A stretch of DNA of 64,000 nucleotides from Ammoniphilus sp. CFH 90114. GTDB taxonomy: Bacteria; Bacillota; Bacilli; Aneurinibacillales; RAOX-1. Shown here piece by piece: positions 1 to 8,670 of the stretch. The notes below the pieces were generated by a model that searched no databases, had not been told where the DNA came from, and was given only the letters and a program-made list of their open reading frames with translations. Position 1 is the stretch's first letter. Each line of letters begins with the position of its first letter. The position numbers and the translations under genes were made by a program. The stretch spans positions 62,001 through 126,000 of the forward strand of contig NZ_SDLI01000001.1 in NCBI RefSeq assembly GCF_004123195.1, given 5' to 3'.

Positions 1-788
1 AGCTTCACCTGGAGCGTTACCAAGATTTAATCAAACGTCCGAATGGGATCATCCTCATAACAGGCCCTACAGGCTCGGGGAAGTCGGCAACGCTTTATGC
101 CACTCTGAATCGGCTGAATACCGATAGCGTTAATATCATTACGATTGAGGATCCAGTGGAATACCAGTTGGAGGGAGTCAATCAGCTTCAAGTAAATGCA
201 AATGTGGGTATGACCTTTGCTAAGGGGTTGCGGGCTATCCTTCGACAAGATCCAAACATTATTATGGTCGGGGAGATCAGGGATACAGAGACAGCTGAAA
301 TTGCTATTCGTGCTGCACTCACAGGGCATTTGGTTTTAAGCACCCTTCATACCAATGATGCGATTGGAACGATTACTCGTCTTGTCGATATGGGAATAGA
401 GCCTTTTCTTGTAGCCTCTTCTGTTTCTGGTATTGTGTCTCAACGATTAATTCGTAAGGTTTGTCGAGATTGTCGGCAGGTTCGTCCTCCTTCAGAGCGT
501 GAAAAAGACATCTTTGCCAAGCGAGGGTTGACGATAGATCGCATTGCCTATGGCAAAGGATGCGGAACATGTAACGATACCGGTTTTAAGGGACGTATTG
601 CTATTCATGAGATCCTCATCTTAGATGATGAGGTTCGAAAGATGATTATGAATGAAAAGCCGATCACGACCATTCGAGATTATGCCATACGAAATGGGAT
701 GGTCTTTCTTTTGGATGACGGATTGCTGAAAGTCAAGCAAGGCCTTACCACAACCGAAGAGATTCTTCGTGTTGCAATCCAGGATTAG
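1..788 (+). CDS. pilB: Type IV pilus extension ATPase PilB/GspE, C-terminal part (5' end outside window)
   Basis: Cytoplasmic hexameric ATPase that powers pilus polymerisation. The frame is open from base 3, so the N-terminal domains lie outside the window. Visible in order: Walker A GPTGSGKS at about bases 63-86, the Asp-box ITIEDPVEY, the Walker B segment IIMVGEIRD, the His-box region [13 protein letters not shown], and a four-cysteine zinc site (CRDC followed by CGTC) typical of PilB/GspE and absent from PilT. The residue after the P-loop serine is Ala where Thr is common; this is probably neutral. It is followed at 11 bp by pilT and then pilC, the classic pilus motor order. ComGA is an alternative family member, but the neighbouring retraction ATPase and pilMNO favour a true type IV pilus. 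Confidence 0.93.
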   Translation, partial: LHLERYQDLIKRPNGIILITGPTGSGKSATLYATLNRLNTDSVNIITIEDPVEYQLEGVNQLQVNANVGMTFAKGLRAILRQDPNIIMVGEIRDTETAEIAIRAALTGHLVLSTLHTNDAIGTITRLVDMGIEPFLVASSVSGIVSQRLIRKVCRDCRQVRPPSEREKDIFAKRGLTIDRIAYGKGCGTCNDTGFKGRIAIHEILILDDEVRKMIMNEKPITTIRDYAIRNGMVFLLDDGLLKVKQGLTTTEEILRVAIQD

Positions 789-799
789 CAGGTGGTGTG

Positions 800-1840
800 A
801 TGAAGGAACAACTTGAGAAACTATTGCAGATGGTCATCCAGCATAAAGCTTCAGACTTGCATTTAACGGTCGGCATGCCACCCGTCCTTCGCCAGCATGG
901 GATACTTAAAGCTTACGGAAAACACTCTTTAAGTCATGATGACACGGAGTCGATGGCTAAAGTAATGATTCCGGATGAACGCTGGGGATATTTTCTGGAA
1001 AAGGGTGAAATCGATTTATCCTACAATCTGTTGGATGGCAGCCGTTTTAGGGTCAATATATTTCGCCAGCGATCCGCAGTTAGCTTAGCTATTCGTGCGA
1101 TTCCGTATTCCATTCCCACGCTAGAAGACTTATGTATGCCTGAAGTCTTGAAGGGGATCGCTGCGAAGCCGCAAGGGTTGGTCCTGGTGACAGGACCAAC
1201 AGGAAGCGGAAAATCAACTACTCTTGCTTCTGTGTTAGATTTTATCAATCAGAATATGAGAAAGCACATTATTACCCTGGAAGATCCGATTGAATATCTA
1301 CACCGTCATAAAAACTGCCTGATTGACCAAAGAGAAATTGGCACAGATACCCAGAGTTTTGCCAATGGACTTCGCGCAGCACTAAGACAGGATCCGGATG
1401 TCATTCTCGTAGGAGAGATGAGAGATCTTGAGACCATCTCTACTGCTATTACGGCAGCAGAAACAGGCCACTTGGTCTTGGCGACGCTTCATACAACAGA
1501 TGCACCTTCTACTATTGACCGAATTATAGACGTGTTTCCCGCTGCCCAACAGCCACAAGTGCGCTTTCAGTTAGCTTCCGTGCTGGTATCAATCATATCT
1601 CAACGCCTTTTCCCTACTGTGGATCGGCAGGGACGTAGAGTAGCAACCGAAGTATTGATAAACAATTCAGCTGTCGCGAATTTAATTCGAAATGAAAAAA
1701 TCCACCAGATTCCAAGCATTATGCAGACTAGTAGAGCTCTTGGAATGCATACGCTAGAAATGTCTATTGGGGAGCTATTACATCACCGGATTATATCAAG
1801 GGAAGCAGCTGAACCCTATCTTAAGGACGGGAGTCTATAG
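800..1840 (+). CDS. pilT: Type IV pilus retraction ATPase PilT
   Basis: Cytoplasmic hexameric ATPase that depolymerises the pilus fibre; in other bacteria it gives twitching or DNA-uptake retraction. The 346-residue length is typical. Walker [10 protein letters not shown] is at about residues 132-140, followed by ITLEDPIEY, Walker B VILVGEMRD and ETGHLVLATLHTTDA. The N-terminal PAS-like region contains the family-like AIRAIP. There is no four-cysteine zinc site, which separates it from PilB. An in-frame GTG lies at 797, but an AGGTGG ribosome binding site at 790-795 fits the ATG at 800 better. It is followed after 2 bp by pilC. A retraction ATPase implies a dynamic pilus rather than a pure secretion or competence pseudopilus. 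Confidence 0.95.
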   Translation: MKEQLEKLLQMVIQHKASDLHLTVGMPPVLRQHGILKAYGKHSLSHDDTESMAKVMIPDERWGYFLEKGEIDLSYNLLDGSRFRVNIFRQRSAVSLAIRAIPYSIPTLEDLCMPEVLKGIAAKPQGLVLVTGPTGSGKSTTLASVLDFINQNMRKHIITLEDPIEYLHRHKNCLIDQREIGTDTQSFANGLRAALRQDPDVILVGEMRDLETISTAITAAETGHLVLATLHTTDAPSTIDRIIDVFPAAQQPQVRFQLASVLVSIISQRLFPTVDRQGRRVATEVLINNSAVANLIRNEKIHQIPSIMQTSRALGMHTLEMSIGELLHHRIISREAAEPYLKDGSL

Positions 1841-1842
1841 CT

Positions 1843-3054
1843 ATGACTCAATTTGTCTATGAAGGACGAGACCGCACAGGGAAGCAAAGAAAAGGAAAAA
1901 TTACCAGTAACAGCCGAAGAGAGGCCATGCTAAAATTAAGGGAGCAAGGGATTGCTGTTCTCAACATGAAGGAACAGGAAGTGAGTTTTCTTCAGCAGGA
2001 TATTACCATAGGAAGCCCTGTTAAGTTTAAAGACTATGTCATCTTTCTTCGCCAGTACTCAACCCTCTTGCAATCCGGCGTTACCGTAGTGGATGCAACG
2101 AAAGTTCTAGCAGAGCAGTCAGAATCCAAAGCTTTAAGATCAGCTCTTCAAGGAATAGAAGAGGATCTGCGCTCGGGTAAACCTTTGTCTGAAGCTGCAT
2201 CTAAGCATCCCAAAATTTTTCCTCCCATGTTTATTAACATGGTACAGGCTGGAGAGGTAGCGGGGAGTATTGACGAAACATTGGATCGCTTGGCTACATA
2301 CTTCGAAAAACAACATCGAACGAAGCAAAAAGTGGTCTCGGCACTAACCTATCCCATTGTAGTAGGATTGATTGCTGGGGGAGTGGTCATGTTCCTTCTG
2401 ACTTCTGTAGTACCAACCTTCGCCAACATGTTTTCTGGCTTCGGAGCAGAGCTTCCTGCTATTACCAAGCTCGTCTTACACCTAAGTGCTCGAATGAAGG
2501 AAATCTGGTGGATGGTTATTCTTGGTCTTATTCTTCTTTATGTGACGTTCATGATAATTAAAAGAATGGCTGGGATTAAGTTTTACGTTGATTACTTTTC
2601 TCTACGGCTGCCTTTGTTCGGCAAGCTGCTGCAGAAAGCCCTGATTGCCCGCATGGCTCGAACCTTAAGCAGTCTATTTGCAAGCTCAGTTCCTATCCTT
2701 CAAGCGATCACGATTGTGGAGAAGGTGTTGGACAATGAAGTCATGACGAAGGTACTAAGCTCTTCCCGCACATCATTGGAGACGGGTAGACCTTTAACAG
2801 AGCCGATGAAGCAGCATTGGGTATTTCCGCCATTAGTCACGCAGATGATTGCCATAGGCGAGCAGACGGGATCGTTAGATGTCATGCTGGGGAAAGTGGC
2901 AGATTTCTATGAAGCTGAAGTAGAAAGTGCAACAGATCAACTGAAGTCGTTGATTGAACCGCTTATGATCGTTTTACTGGCAGGAATCGTAGGGACTATC
3001 GTTTCGGCCATCTTGGTTCCCATGTTCCAGATCTTCAACGAGATTAAATTGTAG
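1843..3054 (+). CDS. pilC: Type IV pilus inner-membrane platform protein PilC
   Basis: Polytopic membrane platform that couples PilB/PilT to pilin insertion. The 403 residues carry two tandem T2SS-F domains, each with the family QAGE/GEQTGSL-type motif (MVQAGEVAGSIDETL in the first, AIGEQTGSLDVML in the second). Hydrophobic segments lie near residues 168-190 and 220-240 and at the C-terminus (MIVLLAGIVGTIVSAILVPMF). Gene order pilB-pilT-pilC with 2-8 bp spacing indicates one transcript. The ATG at 1843 follows GGGAG at about ten bases. Confidence 0.95.
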   Translation: MTQFVYEGRDRTGKQRKGKITSNSRREAMLKLREQGIAVLNMKEQEVSFLQQDITIGSPVKFKDYVIFLRQYSTLLQSGVTVVDATKVLAEQSESKALRSALQGIEEDLRSGKPLSEAASKHPKIFPPMFINMVQAGEVAGSIDETLDRLATYFEKQHRTKQKVVSALTYPIVVGLIAGGVVMFLLTSVVPTFANMFSGFGAELPAITKLVLHLSARMKEIWWMVILGLILLYVTFMIIKRMAGIKFYVDYFSLRLPLFGKLLQKALIARMARTLSSLFASSVPILQAITIVEKVLDNEVMTKVLSSSRTSLETGRPLTEPMKQHWVFPPLVTQMIAIGEQTGSLDVMLGKVADFYEAEVESATDQLKSLIEPLMIVLLAGIVGTIVSAILVPMFQIFNEIKL

Positions 3055-3179
3055 TTGACTTGAAGATTGGCAGGTTGAATTGTCACAAAACTTTAGAAAA
3101 ACTTTACTTTTCTTCTAATGTAGAATATGTAATCATAGGTATTAAGTATTATAAAATAGTCCTTTGGGGGGAGAAACTA

Positions 3180-3671
3180 ATGTTAAAAAAGTTTTTGCGT
3201 AATGAGAGGGGTCTAACTCTAATCGAGTTACTAGCGGTTGTAGTAATTCTGGGGATTATTGCTGCGATTGCGGTGCCGAGTATTGGAAGAATTATTGACA
3301 ATACTAAGAAAGACGCACACATTGCAAATGCTCAACAAATGGTCTCTGCAGTAAAGTTATATATGGCTGCAAGCAATGACAAGGGGCCGGATATAACTTT
3401 AACCAAATTAAAAAGTCAGGGATATCTAACTGATATCAAAGATCCAAGTAATTCTGCAGGTTTATATGATGCCGATAGTACTAAGGTAAATGTAACTAAA
3501 TCAGCCCAAGGAAATTATGATTATAAAGTAACTCTTATATCTAAAACTGGTACTGGTACTGAAGCTATTACTACTACTTATATAAATAACGTAAATATTT
3601 CCACTGTGCAACGCTCTGATGTATCACTACCAGGTGAGCCAGCAGCACCAGCAGCACCAGGTGGAAGTTAA
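3180..3671 (+). CDS. pilA: Major-type prepilin (type IV pilin)
   Basis: Structural pilin subunit, 163 residues. It has a short basic leader (MLKKFLRNERG) cleaved before the hydrophobic helix LTLIELLAVVVILGIIAAIAVP, with Glu at +5 of the mature protein. The ATG at 3180 is chosen because it gives a normal leader and follows a GGGGGGAG ribosome binding site; an upstream in-frame ATG at 3060 would add 40 unlikely residues. The C-terminus ends in a Pro/Ala tail (GEPAAPAAPGGS), unusual and possibly disordered. A 125-bp AT-rich gap separates it from pilC and a strong terminator follows, so it may be expressed as its own high-level unit. Processing should need the prepilin peptidase encoded at 30047. 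Confidence 0.92.
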   Translation: MLKKFLRNERGLTLIELLAVVVILGIIAAIAVPSIGRIIDNTKKDAHIANAQQMVSAVKLYMAASNDKGPDITLTKLKSQGYLTDIKDPSNSAGLYDADSTKVNVTKSAQGNYDYKVTLISKTGTGTEAITTTYINNVNISTVQRSDVSLPGEPAAPAAPGGS

Positions 3672-3692
3672 ACATGATGTAATAGTAATCAG

Positions 3693-3732
3693 TCTCTTTG
3701 CTCTCATTTTATGCGGGCAAAGAGATCTTTTT
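3693..3732 (+). terminator. Rho-independent terminator after pilA
   Basis: Perfect 9-bp stem TCTCTTTGC (3693-3701) with GCAAAGAGA (3717-3725), followed by a T-run at 3728-3732. Confidence 0.85.
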
Positions 3733-4099
3733 ATAAAAGAAAAAAATTTTACTTAAACAAATTCCTAAAACATTAAGTAGAATGCGAGATTATAACTATC
3801 TATGACAAATCTGTGTCTTCGATAGCAATACTCTGTAAACCTCTCCTCTTGTTTTCTCCATATATAATACATTAAGCATTCAGGAACAGTGGGATTTACT
3901 GTGTCAAAGTCTAGAAGACACTGCTCTAATTATATAAAGGGATGGGTACATGATGTAATTACATTCGTTTCATTATTTGTGTTATATGTATTTTACCTAG
4001 TAGTTTAAGTGGTAATCGATATTTTTTCTTTTCTAAAATAAAGCAATTTTGTTGTGCTTTATTTTCATCCTTGCTTTTCCCTGATAGGAGTGTTCCACT
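3733..4099 (+). other. Gene-free AT-rich region between pilA terminator and pilM; candidate leader
   Basis: No credible ORF was seen. A TATAAT occurs at 3863-3868 without a clear -35 partner. Downstream of it GTGTC (3901-3905) can pair with GACAC (3917-3921). The 12-mer ACATGATGTAAT at 3948-3959 repeats the sequence just after the pilA stop (3672-3683), without further similarity. I did not recognise a cyclic-di-GMP riboswitch here. Confidence 0.5.
4035..4065 (+). promoter_or_regulatory. Perfect 11-bp inverted repeat just upstream of pilM
   Basis: AAAATAAAGCA (4035-4045) and TGCTTTATTTT (4055-4065) form a perfect stem with a 9-nt loop, ending 34 bases before the pilM start. The stem itself ends in TTTT, so it may terminate or attenuate transcription entering pilMNO. 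It is AT-rich and thus only moderately stable. Confidence 0.55.
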
Positions 4100-5101
4100 A
4101 TGCTACCAAAACTCAATCTTCAACTAGGTAACAAAAAAAGAATAAATCTAGTCATCAAAGATCACGTCATCCGATACCTAGACTCACGACACCCAGATCT
4201 TAAAGCCGTTCGTGCTTTTGGTGAGCATTACCTCCCAGACGGGTTAATTCGCGAGGGTAAGATAGTAGAAATGCCGGCATTAGTGGACAAGCTCCAAGGG
4301 TGTGTGGATGAATGGGGGATTAAGCGAAGAGATGTTCAATTCCTTGTACCTGATTCTTTCATTGTTGTAAGAAAGCTGCAAATTCCGTCGGATATCCAAT
4401 CAGATGAAGTGAAGGGTTATTTTTTCATGGAGCTTGGCTCGAGTATCCATCTACCTTTTGATAATCCGATTTTTGATACGGTGATTCTTGGAGAGAAAAA
4501 TGGTAAGAAGGACGTTCTTCTCTTTGCAACTCCTGAAAATATTGTGAAAGACTACTCAGATCTGTTAGAGCAGGTGAAGCTACATCCGGTTGTGGCAGAC
4601 ATTTCCCCTTTAGCTATATATCGTCTTTACTATCAATTGGGTTTGGTCCAACAAGAAGAACACGCATTATGTATCCAATTCGATGTCCAAACCGTTAACA
4701 TCAGCATCTTTCACGATCACAAGATTTTGTTCATGAGGCATCTTCGCATGGATGTAGATTGGGCTGGCTGGAAGGTGGAGAAAGATGCTTTAGGCGTTGA
4801 TAACCTGAAGTGGGCAGGTGATATCGATTATATCCATAATGAACTATTGGCGATGATTGCGGAGATCGAGCGTGTGATGAGTTTTTATCGCTTCTCTATG
4901 AATCAGGGAAAAAGTCAAATTACCAGGATTCTCTTAAATGGAGACCATCCTTTACTCGAATGGATAGAAGATCAGATACTAGCGCGCATGGATGTACCTA
5001 CTAGTTCCTTAAAGGATGAGAAAATTACGACCTTAAAAGGTGAGCACATCCTGCCTCAACATCATCTGACTCTTGGGCTCTCCTTAAAAGAGGTGAAGTA
5101 A
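4100..5101 (+). CDS. pilM: Type IV pilus assembly protein PilM
   Basis: Actin-like (FtsA-fold) cytoplasmic protein that binds the PilN N-terminus and links the alignment complex to the motor. The 333 residues fit the family; the phosphate-binding motifs are weak, as is common in Gram-positive homologues. The identity rests mainly on context: its stop codon overlaps the start of pilN (TAATG) and pilO follows. The ribosome binding site ATAGGAG is nine bases before the ATG at 4100. Confidence 0.8.
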   Translation: MLPKLNLQLGNKKRINLVIKDHVIRYLDSRHPDLKAVRAFGEHYLPDGLIREGKIVEMPALVDKLQGCVDEWGIKRRDVQFLVPDSFIVVRKLQIPSDIQSDEVKGYFFMELGSSIHLPFDNPIFDTVILGEKNGKKDVLLFATPENIVKDYSDLLEQVKLHPVVADISPLAIYRLYYQLGLVQQEEHALCIQFDVQTVNISIFHDHKILFMRHLRMDVDWAGWKVEKDALGVDNLKWAGDIDYIHNELLAMIAEIERVMSFYRFSMNQGKSQITRILLNGDHPLLEWIEDQILARMDVPTSSLKDEKITTLKGEHILPQHHLTLGLSLKEVK

Positions 5102-5709
5102 TGCTTATCGATATTAATCTACTTCCTCAGAAAGAGAAGAAAAGCTTTTCCTATGTTCTTTCCCTATTAGTGGCTATCCTTATACTCTTGGCTGTGGGAG
5201 GTTGGGTCTACTTGCAGCATAGCCAATTGAAGCGGGAGTTGCAAGTGTCTCAACAACAACTGGAACTGGCGAGAAACTTAAGAGTGATTCAGGAGCAGAA
5301 GACGTCTCAGGAAGCGGTGCCCTCCTCATCTCTATTACTAGAGGAGAAGGTCAAGTGGTTGGGAGCTATACCGATTTCTACGGTAAATATCCTTAATCAT
5401 CTCGTGCAGCTTCTTCCAGAGAGAGGATTTTTCTTGCAATATCAGTACTCAGCAGAGGGTGAACTATCCATCACTGTCCAATTTGATACATTACGTGAAG
5501 TATCAGGTTATGTTTCTGAGCTGCGCGCCTCTAAGAATTTAGAGAGTGTTGAGATCTCTAACATCGCGACTTCTCCTGTAACTTTACCGTCATACTTAGA
5601 AGGTGATCAAGAAGCAAGTAAACAATACATGCCTCGATATATAGCTCAGTTTAGGCTGAAGCTTAACCAAGAAGCTGACCTCACGGAGAAGGGGGAAGAT
5701 GCTCCATGA
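5101..5709 (+). CDS. pilN: Type IV pilus assembly protein PilN
   Basis: Bitopic inner-membrane protein of the pilus alignment complex. The family hallmark INLLPQKEK is at residues 5-13, followed by one transmembrane helix at about 19-38 (SYVLSLLVAILILLAVGGWVY cut short) and a coiled-coil/ferredoxin-like extracytoplasmic domain. The 202-residue length is typical. It overlaps pilM by one base and pilO by four (ATGA), indicating translational coupling. Confidence 0.88.
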   Translation: MLIDINLLPQKEKKSFSYVLSLLVAILILLAVGGWVYLQHSQLKRELQVSQQQLELARNLRVIQEQKTSQEAVPSSSLLLEEKVKWLGAIPISTVNILNHLVQLLPERGFFLQYQYSAEGELSITVQFDTLREVSGYVSELRASKNLESVEISNIATSPVTLPSYLEGDQEASKQYMPRYIAQFRLKLNQEADLTEKGEDAP

Positions 5710-6503
5710 GTTTTCGAGAGAGAATGAAACCTTTCTTAAGTATAGTAGGTATTCTTTTAGCTATTCTGTTGGTATTTAGTGGACTGAATATCTACCTGCT
5801 CAAACCATTGAAACAAGATGTTTTTAATGTGAAAAATGAATTGTCCAACGAAGAAAAGCTGATTGAAATCCTTTCTGCAAAACAGCAAAAGAGCCACACC
5901 CTGGATCAGAAGGATACAGTTGCTTTACAGAAGAAACTGCCTGTTCAACCTTTGGTTGATCAATTCCTGCTTGATCTGGAAAAAGCAGAAGTGTTCTCAG
6001 ACAGTTTAATTATTAGCTACGGAATTAGTGAAGGTGAAGCGGAGTTTAAGGTTCCAACCTCACCGGAGCTTGAGAATCCCTTAGATCAACCTCAGACACA
6101 AGCTTCTCAGCCACAGGAAAACAAAGAATCCGCTTTATCGACGATTACGGGATCGACAGATGATTCCTTGCCGCAAGGCATAAAGAAATTGACTTTTACT
6201 CTTACGGTTAGTTCTCCTGACTACGAAAAAATGATCGAGTTTCTGGATAGGATTGAAAAGCAAAGCCGAATAACGGTAATCGACTCGTTAAGCTTCTCAG
6301 GGAAACCGGAAAGTCCTACTGTGATTCATGAGTCCAACCAGGAACTGCAGTATTCAGTTCAATTATCTACGTTTTATATCCCTGAATGGATGGAGCTTGC
6401 AAAGGACCTTCCTGAGGTTGATTACAAGGATCCACACGGAAAAATGAACCCATTGTATACAGAAGAGGTACCGGATGAATCGAATAGCACTGAGAAAGAA
6501 TGA
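5706..6503 (+). CDS. pilO: Type IV pilus assembly protein PilO-like
   Basis: Likely PilN partner: a single N-terminal transmembrane helix (residues about 11-33), a coiled-coil segment, then an extracytoplasmic domain. The 265 residues include a low-complexity Gln/Pro/Ser linker near residues 125-150 (NPLDQPQTQASQPQE). Assignment is by position directly after pilN (ATGA overlap) and by topology; sequence motifs are weak in this family. The last 29 bases overlap the start of the next prepilin gene. Confidence 0.72.
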   Translation: MSFRERMKPFLSIVGILLAILLVFSGLNIYLLKPLKQDVFNVKNELSNEEKLIEILSAKQQKSHTLDQKDTVALQKKLPVQPLVDQFLLDLEKAEVFSDSLIISYGISEGEAEFKVPTSPELENPLDQPQTQASQPQENKESALSTITGSTDDSLPQGIKKLTFTLTVSSPDYEKMIEFLDRIEKQSRITVIDSLSFSGKPESPTVIHESNQELQYSVQLSTFYIPEWMELAKDLPEVDYKDPHGKMNPLYTEEVPDESNSTEKE

Positions 6504-6966
6504 GCAAGGGGTTACACTGATTGAGCTTTTAGCAGTTATGGTGATTCTCGGTATTCTAGTTGCGATTGCAGTTCCAGTGATTAGTACAACGATTCAGGAG
6601 ATGAGAACGAGAGCTTTTATCTCAAATGCGATCCAAATGCGAGAATCAGCGCTGATGGACTTGAAGGTGCGATTAATGGCTCTAAATGAAACGGGGGAGC
6701 ACAAGGTTACTTATGAACAATTAATTGCAGATGGATATATCGCGGCCTTCCTCGATCCTGATACAGGTCAGTTGTTGCGTGAGGACGAGGTGTTAGAAAA
6801 GGACAGATCTTACGTTGTGTTTAAGCGAGAAGAAGGTGGGGATATTTCCGCCTATGTTTATCTTAAGGGATTTGAACGACAAATCGGAACCCCAACAGTT
6901 CCCATCGCTGTTAGTTCACTGACCAAAGATCATGTTTTGCCAATTTCTATGTCTACTAACAATTAA
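6475..6966 (+). CDS. Second prepilin-like protein (minor pilin candidate)
   Basis: 163 residues with a class III prepilin signal: short leader MNRIALRKNEQG, cleavage before VTLIELLAVMVILGILVAIAVP, Glu at mature +5. It begins inside the end of pilO with an AAGAGGT ribosome binding site five bases before the ATG at 6475. The globular part differs from pilA (a long basic alpha-helical region TTIQEMRTRAF, then a DPDTGQLL loop), so it is more likely a minor or initiating pilin than a duplicate. It is the last gene of the pilus locus; no clear terminator was seen directly after it. Confidence 0.88.
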   Translation: MNRIALRKNEQGVTLIELLAVMVILGILVAIAVPVISTTIQEMRTRAFISNAIQMRESALMDLKVRLMALNETGEHKVTYEQLIADGYIAAFLDPDTGQLLREDEVLEKDRSYVVFKREEGGDISAYVYLKGFERQIGTPTVPIAVSSLTKDHVLPISMSTNN

Positions 6967-7059
6967 GCAGAGTTCTAAGCCCCACTGATATTTAGGTAAG
7001 TAACATTATTAATGACTTCTAATGTTGATCCACATATGGGATATTGCTTTTGAAATGTT

Positions 7060-7239
7060 TCGGACAACTGATGCCTTATTCTTGAATAACCGCTTCTTCT
7101 TAATGTCTATCGGACAATGGATCCCTTATTTGGGAGAAGTTGTCCTTTTCTAACTCATTTTTGGCTAAATAACGTACTCCATTTCCGTCAAGACCTCAAA
7201 TACTAAGCTTTTTAAGGAAATAACGCACCCCACGTCCGT
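7060..7239. repeat. Four copies of a degenerate 21-bp intergenic repeat (two inverted, two direct)
   Basis: The 337-base gap 6967-7303 holds no gene. Copies 1 and 2 (7060-7080 and 7110-7130) read TCGGACAAnnGATnCCTTATT. Copies 3 and 4 (7168-7188 and 7219-7239) read AATAACGnACnCCAnnTCCGT. The second form is similar to the reverse complement of the first (about 12 of 21 positions). The two direct pairs are 50 and 51 bp apart. Confidence 0.65.
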
Positions 7240-7303
7240 ATCACCCCACAACCTCGCAACCTGTCACGACATTCCAATTTCCCCCAACCGCACAGACTCA
7301 TCC

Positions 7304-8575
7304 TCACACCTTTATCTTCCTCATATACGCCCACGTAATCAACTGCGCCAAACTTACTGCCAATAACAAGCCGCTAAGCACCAGCGCATCTTCTCTCCAT
7401 GTCACGAGAGCAATAAACAGCCCTAAGGATAAGAGCCTTCCTATATTAAGCCCGGTCTCGCGGATAATGATATATTCCACTTTCCATTGGGCGGTTTCTT
7501 TGCTTCTTCCAATGGAGTCAAATACGATGGATACAGCAGGGATGTAAAACAAAGGGCTAAACAAGCTGATTCCTATCCCCATGATTAGCAGGGTGGTATA
7601 GTTTACCTCATAAAATAGAGGGAGCACGGAAACGGACATTAATAAGGTTCCCCAGAACAAAGATGTACTCCGCCATTTAGGCTTAATAAACTTCCCTATT
7701 AAATAGAAGGAAAAGAAAGCTACCCCTGACGTGATAAAGGTATAGACGCCAACTTTCCATTCGTTGCTTGTAGCTATGAAGACGAGAATTCCAATGAGAA
7801 AGTTAAAGACGGATTCAGTGATTCCTTGTCCAATCATGGCATTTAGGATTCGTTTCCATGTTTTACTCTTCTTATATACTCTATAAGTGTTAGCTAAGGA
7901 AAATTCACCGCCAGATTTACGCCTCTTAAAGAAAAAGCTTAGAATAACTCCACATACGTAAATACCTAAAGACACAGCAAAAATCGTATAATAGCCCTTC
8001 ATTCCGGTCATTTTGGCAATGAGATAGCCTGCTCCAAGAGGAGCGACCATACCAACGAAAGAGCCAAAAACACCTGCTAATCCGTTGAACTTATCCCGAT
8101 TTACTTTGTTGGTAATCTCAAACAGTACAATATTAAAGGCAAACCAGAAGAAACCGTGCCCAATCCCTTGGACAAAACCAAGCGGAAAGATAAAGGATAC
8201 GGCTTTTTTTCCAAGTAATAATACCCCGAGGTAAAAGGCAGAGGACACGGCAATCCCTGTCCGTAAACAAGACATTTTATTGTACACCTTAACCCACTTG
8301 CCAGACAGCATGAAGGTAATTTGCATTCCGATGAAGAAAGATATGTTATACCATCCAATCAAACTGTAATCGTTTTTTTCTTTCCATAGATACACATTCA
8401 CAAAGGTGCCAGATAAGGCTTCTGCTAATAGAAAGAGGGTATAGACGAGGAGCAGCAATCTTCCTTGTGAGCCAATTTCACTATCGCCGAGCTTTTTTTC
8501 TTCTTCCGTCGCTTCCTTTATGTTCACTCCCCAGTGGTAGAACAACCCGTGCTTGGACTTACCGGTCATACTCAT
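7304..8575 (-). CDS. MFS transporter
   Basis: 423-residue integral membrane protein of the major facilitator type, with about 11-12 hydrophobic segments, a short N-terminal cytoplasmic tail (residues 1-35) and a basic loop between halves (FFFKRRKSGGEF, about residues 213-224). The substrate cannot be told from sequence. The start at 8575 follows GGGGAGA by five bases. It lies downstream of the binding lipoprotein on the same strand, separated by a GC-rich hairpin, so co-transcription is possible but not shown. The pair interrupts the otherwise plus-strand region between the pilus and haem genes. Confidence 0.8.
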   Translation of the reverse strand: MSMTGKSKHGLFYHWGVNIKEATEEEKKLGDSEIGSQGRLLLLVYTLFLLAEALSGTFVNVYLWKEKNDYSLIGWYNISFFIGMQITFMLSGKWVKVYNKMSCLRTGIAVSSAFYLGVLLLGKKAVSFIFPLGFVQGIGHGFFWFAFNIVLFEITNKVNRDKFNGLAGVFGSFVGMVAPLGAGYLIAKMTGMKGYYTIFAVSLGIYVCGVILSFFFKRRKSGGEFSLANTYRVYKKSKTWKRILNAMIGQGITESVFNFLIGILVFIATSNEWKVGVYTFITSGVAFFSFYLIGKFIKPKWRSTSLFWGTLLMSVSVLPLFYEVNYTTLLIMGIGISLFSPLFYIPAVSIVFDSIGRSKETAQWKVEYIIIRETGLNIGRLLSLGLFIALVTWREDALVLSGLLLAVSLAQLITWAYMRKIKV

Positions 8576-8670
8576 ACTTTTCTCCCCTGTCCACCTTGTG
8601 TTTAAGTATGATGTCTATTGAGTGTAGGTTGTCCAGGCAAACGGAAAAATATGAGGGACTAAGGACAGGC

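Noticed and set aside
3733-4099. Cyclic-di-GMP riboswitch before pilus genes
   Set aside because: The conserved core sequences I know for either class were not found.
7060-7239. CRISPR-like spacing of repeats
   Set aside because: Only four degenerate units, in two opposite orientations, with no cas genes.
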